DNA from: CADCTB01 sp036269435
Lineage (GTDB): Bacteria > Actinomycetota > Acidimicrobiia > Acidimicrobiales > AC-14
Assembly: GCA_036269435.1 (NCBI GenBank)
Contig: DATASA010000073.1
Location: forward strand, 1 to 21,194
Length of the DNA stretch: 21,194 nt
Reading direction: 5' to 3'
The translations under genes were made by a program, and so were the position numbers. Positions 6,944 through 15,309 of this stretch are shown here, piece by piece (position 1 is the first letter of the stretch; every line of letters begins with the position of its first letter). The notes below the pieces were generated by a model. It worked only from the letters and a program-made list of their open reading frames with translations, did not search any database and was not told the origin of the DNA.

Positions 6944-7990
6944 TCAGAGTGTCAGCTCCATGAGGTCATGGCCGACGATCACCTCGCCGTCGAAGGCGCC
7001 GGCCACGCCGGCGAGCCAGTGGCCGTCGGGAAGGTCGTCGTCGCCGGGGATGAAGTGGGTGAGGACCAGGCGCCCGACGCCGGCCTCGGCCGCCACCTGC
7101 CCGACCGCGCTCAGCGGGGTGTGGGCGCTGACCATGTGGTGGTGGCGCCGAGCGGCCTCGGCGGCTTCGTCGGCGGTGAGCCCCACGTCGGGCCCGGTGT
7201 CGTCGGGCCCGGTGTCGTCGGGCCCGGTGTCGTCGGGCCCGGTGTCGTCGGGCCCGGTGTCGTCGAAGACCTCGTGGACGAGGATGTCGGCGCCGGCCGC
7301 CAGGCGGATCAGGTTCGGGCAGGGGGCGGTGTCGCCGGACAGCACGACGGAGCCACCGTCGGTGTCGAACCGGAACGCGAAGGCAGGGAAAACGGGCGCG
7401 TGGCGCACCAGGACGGCAGTGACGCGGACCTCGTCGTCCTCGTCGACGAGTTGCGGTTCCATGTCGGGGGCCACGCACGCCGGACCGGAGGCACCGAGCC
7501 GAGCCGGGACGTCGATCTCGTGCGGGACGACGAGGGCGCCGAGGTCGCGCCGGCCGGCCTCACGCATCCGCACGTTGATGTCGTAGGCGTGCGCCGCGAA
7601 CTCCGCCTCCGTCAGGTCGACGGTCCCGGGAGTGGGGTTGGCCGGATGGTGCAGGGTGACGGCGTCGTCAGGCGGAAGGGCGTCGACACCGCCGGCCGAA
7701 CCGGGGCCGAAGACGTGGACCGGTGGGTTCCACTGGAGGATGGGCCAGCCCAGGAGGAACAGGTTGAAGTAGTCGCAGGAGTGGTCCGAGTGGAGGTGGG
7801 TGAGGAAGACCTTGTGGAGGCCGGACAGCAGGTGGGCGCGGCGGAGCTGGCGGGTGACGCCGCTTCCGCAGTCGATCACGTAGGTACGGGGGCCGATCAC
7901 GACGGCCTGGGCGATCCCCGAACGACGCGGCGACGGGAGCGGGCCGCCGGCCGTGCCGAGGAGCGTCAGCTTGGGGGCACGGGTCGCCAT
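6944..7990 (-). CDS. MBL-fold metallo-hydrolase (RNase Z/arylsulfatase-like)
   Basis: 348-residue metallo-beta-lactamase-fold hydrolase. The di-metal site is complete: THLHSDH (His65, His67, Asp69, His70), VRHAP (His197), SGDTAP (Asp220) and LTHFIPG (His312). The order N-terminal YVIDCGSG, then HLHSDH, then the late SGDT and LTHF matches RNase Z-like/arylsulfatase-like family members acting on phosphoesters, sulfate esters or lactones; the substrate cannot be told. Between the strand ending LVHEVF and the next helix lie five tandem DDTGP repeats (243-267), which look like an expanded surface loop. ATG start at 7990, without a clear Shine-Dalgarno; TAGGGT 12 bases upstream suggests a very short leader. 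Divergent from the NRPS operon across 62 bp and upstream of the AspRS gene. Confidence 0.9.
   Translation of the reverse strand: MATRAPKLTLLGTAGGPLPSPRRSGIAQAVVIGPRTYVIDCGSGVTRQLRRAHLLSGLHKVFLTHLHSDHSCDYFNLFLLGWPILQWNPPVHVFGPGSAGGVDALPPDDAVTLHHPANPTPGTVDLTEAEFAAHAYDINVRMREAGRRDLGALVVPHEIDVPARLGASGPACVAPDMEPQLVDEDDEVRVTAVLVRHAPVFPAFAFRFDTDGGSVVLSGDTAPCPNLIRLAAGADILVHEVFDDTGPDDTGPDDTGPDDTGPDDTGPDVGLTADEAAEAARRHHHMVSAHTPLSAVGQVAAEAGVGRLVLTHFIPGDDDLPDGHWLAGVAGAFDGEVIVGHDLMELTL
7187..7261. repeat. Five perfect 15-bp tandem repeats inside the MBL-fold gene
   Basis: The unit GTCGGGCCCGGTGTC is repeated five times without a mismatch, and a sixth starts and breaks off after four bases. On the minus strand it encodes DDTGP five times. 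The 15-bp period keeps the frame when units are gained or lost, and each unit contains the palindrome CGGGCCCG, both features of repeats prone to slippage. Confidence 0.95.
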
Positions 7991-8017
7991 CGCTGGGACG
8001 TGACCCTATCGGGGGCC

Positions 8018-8045
8018 TTCGCCGGCGACGCCGGTTCCCTAAGCT
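8018..8045 (+). promoter_or_regulatory. Candidate promoter of the NRPS operon (leaderless)
   Basis: TTCGCC, a 16-base spacer, then TAAGCT. Transcription start would fall at about 8052-8053, exactly on the GTG start of the first NRPS gene, which has no Shine-Dalgarno. A leaderless transcript, common in actinobacteria, is therefore suggested. The -35 match is weak. No repressor site was recognised in this 62-bp divergent gap. Confidence 0.4.
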
Positions 8046-8052
8046 GACCGGG

Positions 8053-10863
8053 GTGTTGCGGTCATCCACCGAGGGGGCTACGGAGCGCGCCGGGGCGCTC
8101 CCGGCGATCGACGCCGTGGCCATGGCCGTCGACGGCGGCGAGATGCTGACGTACGCCGGCTGGCAGGCACGGTCGAACGCGGTCGCCCGCGGGCTCAGGG
8201 CGCGTGGGGTGGGCGCAGGGGACCGGGTGGGCCTGCTGTTCACCGGCCGGGGGTGGGTCGACTTCGCGGTGGCGCACGCCGCCGTCGTCAAGGCGGGTGG
8301 CGTGGCCGTGCTGCTGTCGCCGGGCGCGTCGCCGGTCGACGTGGGCCGGGCCCTGGCCCACTCGGGCGTCCGGGGCCTGCTGTGCCCGACCGATCTCGGC
8401 GTTGCCGCCGGGGCCGCCGGTTCGTCGGCCTGGGTGGCCGAGCCGGGGGAACTGGCTGTCGGGCACGGGACCGGGCCGCTCGGTCCCCGCGTCTTGGACG
8501 GGACCGCGCTGGCCGAAGTGGCGTACCCGCCGTCGCCCTTGACCCCGTTTCGGCCCGTGGTTCGCACGTACGACGAGGTGACCGCGTGGGTCGCCGGAAC
8601 GCCGGCGGGCCCGTTCGTCCACGCCTGGGCGCCCGGGTCGCTCGCCGGCCGGTATGCGACCGGACTGCTGCGGACCGGTGGCCAGTGCGCCGTCGTCGCG
8701 CTCCCGACGTTCGACCCGGACCGGTACGTCGCCGTCGTCGCCGGGTGGGGGGCGGCCGGGTGCGGCCTGACGCCGGCCCTCGCCGCCGCCCTGCTGGCCT
8801 CCGGTGCCGCTGATCGCCACGACCTGTCTTCGGTCACGGAAATCCTCGTCAGTGGGCCGGCCAGGCCCGGCGTGGCCGCCGGGCTGCGGGCCGCGTTCGG
8901 CTCGGCCGCGGTACGGCTGCTCGACGATGCCGGGCCGCCCGCCGCCCACCTCGACCGGCTGGCGCCCGCAGCCGTCTCACAGGAGCCGATGCTCTGGCAC
9001 GAGCAGTTCGCCCCCGCCAGTTTCAACCTGCCCTGCCTGGTCCGCCGGTACCGTGGCGCGCTCGACGCCGTTGCGCTGGACGACGCGTTGACCGAACTGG
9101 TCCAGCGCCATGAACCGTTGCGGAGCACGTTCATGCTGGTGGACGGCCAGCCCCGTCAGGCCGTCCGCGAGCTGGTGGCCCCGACACTCGCGACGACGGA
9201 TCTGTCCGGGTTGTCGCCGGACGATCGCGACGCCGCCGCGGCCGCCGTCATCGCCGACGCCAGTCGCCGCCCCTTCGACCTGGCGGCGGGCCCGCTGTTC
9301 GAGCCCCGGCTCGTGCGCCTGGGCCCGGAGGACCACCTGCTTGTCGTCCGGCTCCACCACACCGTGTTCGACGACTGGTCGGTCGACCTGTTCCGGCGCG
9401 AGCTGTCGGCGCTCTACGCCGCGGCGCGGCGGGGCGCGCCGTCGCCGCTCATGGGACCGGCAATCACCTTCGGTCACCACGCCCGTCGCCAGCGGGCGCG
9501 ACTGGCCGGGGCCGAGGGCGCGTCCGAGCGGGCCTGGTGGCGACGGGAACTGGCCGGCGCGCCGCTCGCCGTGCAGCTGCCGGTCGGCGGTCCCGTCGAG
9601 GACAGCGACGGCGTCGGCGGCGCGTCGGCGGAGGGCGAGCCGCTCCGGATCGAGTTGCCGGGTGCCCTCGTCGACGCGCTGCGGGCGGCGGCGCCGCAGC
9701 TGCGGGCGACACCGTTCATGACCGTGCTCGCCGCCTTCTCGCTGCTGGTGTCGCGCCTCACCGGCCAGGACGATCTCGTGATCGCGACCGTCGTCGCCCA
9801 CCGCAACACCACCGACGTCGAACCTCTGGTCGGGTGCTTCACCAAGAAGGTGCCGGTGCGGCTGCGCCTGCAGGGCGACCCGACGTTCGCCGAGCTGGTG
9901 GCGCGCACGCGGTCGTCACTCATCGGCGCACTGTCGCACCAGGACCTTGCCTTCGACGACGCGGTCGGCGAGGGGCTCGGCCGGGACGCCGCCGACCACG
10001 GCGCCGTGCCGCACGTCGCGGTGGTGTTCCAGGGCGAGACGCCGCAGAAGGTGCCGCTGGCCCTGCCCGGGCTGACGATCGGCCCGTACCCGGTGGCCGC
10101 CTCGGCCCGGCGCGAACGCCACTTCAGCTCCGGCCCTGACAGCACGGATGCCGGCCGGCCGGTGTGGGGCGACGGCATGTACCTCGACACCTTCCTCATC
10201 CTGTCGTTGCTGGAAACCACCGAAGGCGTGGCGCTGGTGGCCCGCGGTGTGTTCGCCCGCGCCCCGGCGCAGCGCCTGCTCGACGATCTCCAGGCACTGC
10301 TGGCGGCGGCGGTGGCCTCCCCGCTTCACCGCGTGTCCGAGCTGGTGGCGGGGCCGCGCCCGCGAGCGCGCCCCGACGACGAGGTGGACGTGCGCGGCTT
10401 ACGAGCGTCGCGCTCGCGGATCGAAGCCGCCCTGTCCTCGGCTCCTGGGGTGGCCGAGGTGACCGTCGCCGTGCGTGACGACGGCGCGGACGGGCCGTGT
10501 CTGGTCGCTTCGGTCGTTTCCGCCGCCGGCCCCCCGCCGAGCCTGGCCGGGCTCCGCCGAGCGCTGTGGACGGCGCGGCCCGGCGTTCTCTGGCCTGCCG
10601 CGGTCGAGGTCGACGGGCGGATTGCAGAAGGGCGGGGCGACACCGATCCGACCGCCGCCCTTCTGGCCGCCATGTGGACCGAGATCGCCGGCCGCCCGGT
10701 CGACGCCGGGACCAGCTACTGGCAGGACTTCTCGTTCCTGCAGCTCCTCGCCGAGGCTCGCGAGGCCGGGCTTGGCGTCGAGGACCGCCACGTCGTGCGC
10801 TGTCGCACGCTGGCGGCACTGACCGAGGCGATGGTGGCCGACGCCCGTCGACCGACGGGCTGA
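8053..10863 (+). CDS. NRPS protein: condensation domain nested in a degenerate adenylation domain, with an eroded carrier
   Basis: 936 residues. Residues 1-300 have the fold signs of a class I adenylate-forming N-domain (LTYAGWQARSNAVARGL, GDRVGLLFTG, VVKAGGVAVLL), but the ATP loop (YTSGTTGxPKG) is missing and LLDDAGPP stands where the A5 motif should be. A condensation domain follows (about 307-755): MLWHEQFAPASFNLP, LHHTVFDDWS with His435, His436 and Asp440, TVVAHRNTTDVEPLVGCF, and SHQDLAFDDAV. Then comes an adenylation C-subdomain remnant (about 775-855; VRGLRASRSRIEAAL) without the A10 lysine, and a carrier-like tail in which the usual GGHSL is reduced to DFSFL (Ser894). Adenylation activity is unlikely; the condensation domain looks functional and should act at the start of the assembly line. 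Leu783 is a rare TTA codon. Six bases separate it from the next gene. Confidence 0.88.
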   Translation: MLRSSTEGATERAGALPAIDAVAMAVDGGEMLTYAGWQARSNAVARGLRARGVGAGDRVGLLFTGRGWVDFAVAHAAVVKAGGVAVLLSPGASPVDVGRALAHSGVRGLLCPTDLGVAAGAAGSSAWVAEPGELAVGHGTGPLGPRVLDGTALAEVAYPPSPLTPFRPVVRTYDEVTAWVAGTPAGPFVHAWAPGSLAGRYATGLLRTGGQCAVVALPTFDPDRYVAVVAGWGAAGCGLTPALAAALLASGAADRHDLSSVTEILVSGPARPGVAAGLRAAFGSAAVRLLDDAGPPAAHLDRLAPAAVSQEPMLWHEQFAPASFNLPCLVRRYRGALDAVALDDALTELVQRHEPLRSTFMLVDGQPRQAVRELVAPTLATTDLSGLSPDDRDAAAAAVIADASRRPFDLAAGPLFEPRLVRLGPEDHLLVVRLHHTVFDDWSVDLFRRELSALYAAARRGAPSPLMGPAITFGHHARRQRARLAGAEGASERAWWRRELAGAPLAVQLPVGGPVEDSDGVGGASAEGEPLRIELPGALVDALRAAAPQLRATPFMTVLAAFSLLVSRLTGQDDLVIATVVAHRNTTDVEPLVGCFTKKVPVRLRLQGDPTFAELVARTRSSLIGALSHQDLAFDDAVGEGLGRDAADHGAVPHVAVVFQGETPQKVPLALPGLTIGPYPVAASARRERHFSSGPDSTDAGRPVWGDGMYLDTFLILSLLETTEGVALVARGVFARAPAQRLLDDLQALLAAAVASPLHRVSELVAGPRPRARPDDEVDVRGLRASRSRIEAALSSAPGVAEVTVAVRDDGADGPCLVASVVSAAGPPPSLAGLRRALWTARPGVLWPAAVEVDGRIAEGRGDTDPTAALLAAMWTEIAGRPVDAGTSYWQDFSFLQLLAEAREAGLGVEDRHVVRCRTLAALTEAMVADARRPTG

Positions 10864-10869
10864 CCGCCG

Positions 10870-13800
10870 GTGCTCCCCACCGCCGACGGCGACCGAGGTC
10901 GGGTCGACGCCGTGAACGTGCCGTCGACCGTGTCCACGATGGCCGCGTCGCAGGCCGGTCGGACGCCCGGCGCGCCCGCGGTCAGCTTCGGCTCGACGAC
11001 GCTGACGTTCGGCGAGCTCGACCGTCGCGCCGGCCGCCTGGCCAGGCACCTCGCCGCCAGGGGCGTCGGCCCGGACGTGCTCGTCGGCGTGTACCTGGAG
11101 CGCTCCGTCGACATGGTGGTGGCGGTGGTCGCCATCGCCCGGGCCGGTGGCGCGTATGTCCCCCTGGACCCCGCCTTTCCGGCCGAGCGGATCGGGTTCA
11201 TGCTGGCCGACTGCGGCGCCACGATCGTCGTCACCGACTCCAGCCTGGCTCGCACGCTGCCTGCTGGCGCGGCCGGGGACGTGCGCGTCGTGTGCGTCGA
11301 CCGTGAGCGGGAATTCGGTGACGGCGCAATCCCGGTCGGCAGCGGCCCGGATGACCTGGCCTACGTCATCTACACCTCCGGCTCGACGGGGCCCCCGAAG
11401 GGCGTCGAAATTCCGCAGCGAGCGCTGGCCAACCTCGTCGACTCGATCGCCCAACGCCCCGGCGTCGGGCCGGACGACGTCGTCGTCGCGGTCACGACGT
11501 TGTCGTTCGACACCGCCGGCTTCGACCTGTGGCTCCCGCTGGTGACGGGTGCCCACGTCGTCGTCGCGCCGTCCACGGTGGCGCGGGACCCACTCCCGCT
11601 CGCCCGGCTGCTCGAGCGGGTGGGAGCGACGCTGATGCAGGCGACGCCGGGAACTTGGAACATGCTGGTCGGGGCGGGCTGGCCGGGGCGTCGAGGTTTC
11701 AGGGCTCTCTGCACCGGTGAGACCCTGTCCCCTGTCCTCGCCGACGCGCTGCTGGACCGCGGGGTCGAGCTGTGGAACCTCTACGGCCCGACCGAGACCA
11801 CCATCTGGTCGACCGTGGGGCCCGTCTCCCGCCGTCGACCGGTGACCATCGGCCAACCCATCGCCAACACTCGCGTACACGTCCTCGACGACCGGCTGCG
11901 GCCCGTGGCGGTGGGCGAGCCGGGGGAGATCTACATCGGCGGCGAGGGACTGGCCCGCGGCTACGTCCGGCGCCCGGAGCTCACCGCCGAGCGCTTCGTC
12001 GCCGATCCGTTCGAGCCCGCCGGCCGGCTGTACCGGACCGGTGACCGGGCCCGCCGGTGTGCCGACGGCGAGGTCGAGCTCCTCGGCCGCGCCGACTTCC
12101 AGGTCAAGATCCGCGGCTTCCGCATCGAGTGCGGGGAGGTGGAGGCGGCGCTGGAAGCGCATCCGGCCGTCCGGAGCGCGGTGGTCGTGGCGCGCGAGGA
12201 CGTCCCGGGCGACGTCCGGCTCGTCGCCTACGTCGAGCCTGCGACGCCGGTCGCGGGTCGCGCCGTAGGGGCGGCCGACCACGTCGCTGCGTGGCAGCAG
12301 GTCTACGACGCCGGCCCCGGGCTCACCGCCGCGGACCCCGCGTCCGACGTCGCCGGGTGGGTCGACAGCTCCACCGGCGCCCCCTTCCCGGAGGCCGAGA
12401 TGGCGGAGTCGGTCGACGACATCGTCGGCCGGGTTCTCGGCCTGGCGCCGAGGCGGGTGCTCGAGCTCGGTTGCGGCACCGGGCGCCTCCTGTGGCGAAT
12501 CGCCCCGCACTGTGAGGCCTACGTCGGGACGGACATCTCGACCGTGACGCTGGCCCGTCTCGACGGTCGCCGCCGGGCTGCGGGCGTCGGGCACGTCCGT
12601 CTCCTCCGCCGTGAGGCCGTCGACTTCGCAGGTCTGGAGGGCGAGCGGTTCGACGTCGTGCTGGCCAACTCGGTGATCCAGTACTTCCCCGACGTCGACT
12701 ACCTCCGGCGTGTCCTGGCCGCAGCCGTCGCCCACGTCGACGACGGGGGTGCGGTGGTGGTGGGCGACGTGCGCAGCCTGCCGCTGCTCGGGGCCTACGA
12801 CGCGTGGCTCGAACTGGAGACGGCCGACGAGACGACGCCGGCCGCGACGCTGCAGGACGGGATCCGTCGCCGCGTCGACCAGGAGGACGAGCTGGTCGTC
12901 GATCCCGCGTTGTTCGCCCAGGTCGCCCGCGACGTTCCCGGCATCACGTCGGTCGAGGTGCTCCTCAAGCGCGGCGCCCACCACAACGAGCTGACCCGAT
13001 TCCGCTACGACGTCGTCCTGCGCGTCGGCGACCACGGCGACGCGGTACCGGTCCACGACTGGCTGGACTGGACCGACGACGGCCTGAACCTCGCATCGCT
13101 CCGCCGGCTGTTGACCGAGCCAGCGCGCAACGCGCTCGGCGTCGGGCGCGTCCCCAACGGGCGGGTGGCCGAGGCGGTGGCGGTCGTCGACCTTCTCGCC
13201 CGACCAACTCCGCCGTCGACCGTCGCGCACCTGCGTGCCGAGGCCCGTCGGCGGAGTCCGGGCGTCGACCCGCAGGCGCTCGACGATCTCGCGACGGAGC
13301 TGGGTTTCGAGGTCGCCTGCAGCTGGCGCGCCGCTCATCCGGGTGGCGCCTTCGACGTGGCGTTCTGGCGCTCACCACCCCGGGCCGGCCGTCCGCCGCG
13401 ACTCGTGGAGTTCCCCGCCCCGCCCGCCGAAGTCGCTCGCGACCGACAAGTGGCCAACGATCCGCTCGGGCACCGCCTCCGTGTCGAACGGTCGCAGCGA
13501 CTCGGCGCCGACCTCCGCGCCGCACTGCAGGCGACGTTGCCGGAGTACATGATCCCGTCGGCGTTCGTCGCCCTCGACGCGCTTCCGCTCACCCCGAGCG
13601 GCAAGGTCGACCGGGCCGCGCTGCCGCCGCCCGCGCTCGCAGGGTCGGGCGCGTCGGCCGGCCCGAGGACGGCGACGCAACGAGTGGTCGCGTCGGTCTG
13701 GGCCGAGGTGCTGGGCGTGGGCGATGTCGGGGCGGACGACGACTTCTTCGACCTCGGCGGCCACTCGCTCGTTGCCGTGCGCGCCGTGGCCCGGATCGCC

Positions 13801-15300
13801 GACGTCCTCGGCGTCGACATTCCGCTGCGGACGCTGTTCGACGCCCCGACCGTCGCCCGGTTCGCCGACGTCGTCGACGGGGCCGGGGCGACGGCGTCGA
13901 CGGTCGTGCCGCCTCTCGTCCGGCTGGTCGGCGATGCGGCCGCGGCCCCGCCCCTGTCGTTCGGGCAGGAGTCGCTGTGGTTCCTGGACCAGCTCTTTCC
14001 GGCGAACCCCTTCTACAACGTCCCGTCCGCCTACCTGCTCGACGGTGACCTCGACGTCGCCGTGCTCGAGCGGGCGCTGACCGAGATCGTCGACCGCCAC
14101 CAGGCGCTGCGGACCACCTTCGGGTCGACCGGCGGGCGGCCCTACCAGCGCGTTCAGCCGGCCGTGGGGGTCCGCCTGGAGGTGGACGATCTGAGCGGGC
14201 TGGACCCGGCCGCGGCGGACGTCGAGGCCCGCCGGCGGGCGGGGGAGGAGGCGGCCCGGCCGTTCGATCTCGCCGGAGGCCCACTGTTGCGGGGACGGCT
14301 CGTCCGGCTCGGGGCCCGGCGGCACGTTCTCCTGCTCACCGCGCACCACATCGTCATCGATGCCTGGTCCACCGACCTGCTGCGCCGGGAGCTGGCCGCG
14401 CTGTACGCCTCCTTCGCCCGCGGCCGGCCCTCGCCTCTCGCGCCCCTTCCGGCGCAGTACCCGGACTTCTCCGTGTGGCAGCGGACGTGGTTGGACGGCG
14501 ACGTCCTGGCCGGCCTCCTCGACCACTGGACGGCCCGCCTCGCAGGTGCGCCGACGATCCTGGAGCTTCCGACCGACCGCATGCGCCCAGAGCTGGCCTC
14601 CTATCGCGGTGCGGTGGTGCGCTTCGGTGTTCCGGCCGACGTCGCCTCCGCGCTCCGAGCTGTGGGCCGCTCGCGTGGGGCGACCGCGTACATGGTCCTG
14701 CTCGCCGCGTTCGACGTCCTGCTGTCCCGGTGGGCCGGCGTCGACGACGTCGTCGTCGGTGGCACCACGGCCGGTCGCAGCCGCGTCGAGCTCGATGACC
14801 TTATCGGCCTCTTCGTCAACCCGGTCGTGCTGCGGACCGACCTCTCCGGTGACCCGACCTTCGAGGAGGTGGTGGACCGGGTGCGCGCCACGACGCTCGA
14901 CGCGTTCGACCACGCCGGCGCTCCGTTCGACAAGGTCGTCGAGCGCGTCCGCCCTCCCCGCGACCTGTCCCGCAACCCGCTCATCCAGGTCGCGTTCGAG
15001 TTCGACGAGCACGTGCCCGTTCCCGACGGTCTCGGCGCCGGCGTCACCCTGACCGACGTCGGCGGGCCCACCGGCGACGACTACGGCGCCGGTGACGGCA
15101 GCGGTGTCACGGCCCGGCTCGACGTCGAGCTGTTCGTGACGGCGACCGCGGGCGGTGCGCTCGACGCCAGGCTGGTCTACGCCGCCGACGTGTACGACCG
15201 GCCGACGATGTCGCGGCTGGCCCGCGACTACGCGCTGTTGCTGCACGACGTCGCCGCCGACCCTCGTCGCCGGATCTCGGCGCCGCTGCCCGTCCCGTAG
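10870..15300 (+). CDS. NRPS module A-nMT-T-C with embedded methyltransferase
   Basis: 1476 residues. The A domain has A3 YTSGSTGPPKG (168-178), A5 NLYGPTETT, A7 YRTGDRA, A8 IRGFRIECGEVE, then is interrupted by an S-adenosylmethionine methyltransferase (about 470-780; VLELGCGTG at 530-538, YVGTDIS), and resumes to A10 PSGKVDR (Lys912). The carrier is DDFFDLGGHSL with Ser966. The condensation domain has LSFGQESLWFLDQ, AHHIVIDAWS (1159-1167) and the final PLIQVAFEF. NRPS methyltransferases at this A8/A10 position N-methylate the loaded amino acid. Binding-pocket residues read by eye, DTFQLTLIWK, resemble glycine-type codes, so sarcosine is a tentative product. Start GTG 10870 or in-frame GTG 10912; neither has a clear ribosome-binding site. 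Nine bases separate it from the next gene. Confidence 0.93.
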   Translation: MLPTADGDRGRVDAVNVPSTVSTMAASQAGRTPGAPAVSFGSTTLTFGELDRRAGRLARHLAARGVGPDVLVGVYLERSVDMVVAVVAIARAGGAYVPLDPAFPAERIGFMLADCGATIVVTDSSLARTLPAGAAGDVRVVCVDREREFGDGAIPVGSGPDDLAYVIYTSGSTGPPKGVEIPQRALANLVDSIAQRPGVGPDDVVVAVTTLSFDTAGFDLWLPLVTGAHVVVAPSTVARDPLPLARLLERVGATLMQATPGTWNMLVGAGWPGRRGFRALCTGETLSPVLADALLDRGVELWNLYGPTETTIWSTVGPVSRRRPVTIGQPIANTRVHVLDDRLRPVAVGEPGEIYIGGEGLARGYVRRPELTAERFVADPFEPAGRLYRTGDRARRCADGEVELLGRADFQVKIRGFRIECGEVEAALEAHPAVRSAVVVAREDVPGDVRLVAYVEPATPVAGRAVGAADHVAAWQQVYDAGPGLTAADPASDVAGWVDSSTGAPFPEAEMAESVDDIVGRVLGLAPRRVLELGCGTGRLLWRIAPHCEAYVGTDISTVTLARLDGRRRAAGVGHVRLLRREAVDFAGLEGERFDVVLANSVIQYFPDVDYLRRVLAAAVAHVDDGGAVVVGDVRSLPLLGAYDAWLELETADETTPAATLQDGIRRRVDQEDELVVDPALFAQVARDVPGITSVEVLLKRGAHHNELTRFRYDVVLRVGDHGDAVPVHDWLDWTDDGLNLASLRRLLTEPARNALGVGRVPNGRVAEAVAVVDLLARPTPPSTVAHLRAEARRRSPGVDPQALDDLATELGFEVACSWRAAHPGGAFDVAFWRSPPRAGRPPRLVEFPAPPAEVARDRQVANDPLGHRLRVERSQRLGADLRAALQATLPEYMIPSAFVALDALPLTPSGKVDRAALPPPALAGSGASAGPRTATQRVVASVWAEVLGVGDVGADDDFFDLGGHSLVAVRAVARIADVLGVDIPLRTLFDAPTVARFADVVDGAGATASTVVPPLVRLVGDAAAAPPLSFGQESLWFLDQLFPANPFYNVPSAYLLDGDLDVAVLERALTEIVDRHQALRTTFGSTGGRPYQRVQPAVGVRLEVDDLSGLDPAAADVEARRRAGEEAARPFDLAGGPLLRGRLVRLGARRHVLLLTAHHIVIDAWSTDLLRRELAALYASFARGRPSPLAPLPAQYPDFSVWQRTWLDGDVLAGLLDHWTARLAGAPTILELPTDRMRPELASYRGAVVRFGVPADVASALRAVGRSRGATAYMVLLAAFDVLLSRWAGVDDVVVGGTTAGRSRVELDDLIGLFVNPVVLRTDLSGDPTFEEVVDRVRATTLDAFDHAGAPFDKVVERVRPPRDLSRNPLIQVAFEFDEHVPVPDGLGAGVTLTDVGGPTGDDYGAGDGSGVTARLDVELFVTATAGGALDARLVYAADVYDRPTMSRLARDYALLLHDVAADPRRRISAPLPVP

Positions 15301-15309
15301 GGTCGCCCC

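Noticed and set aside
7187..7261. CRISPR array
   Set aside because: The 15-bp units are directly adjacent with no spacers and lie in frame inside a coding gene.
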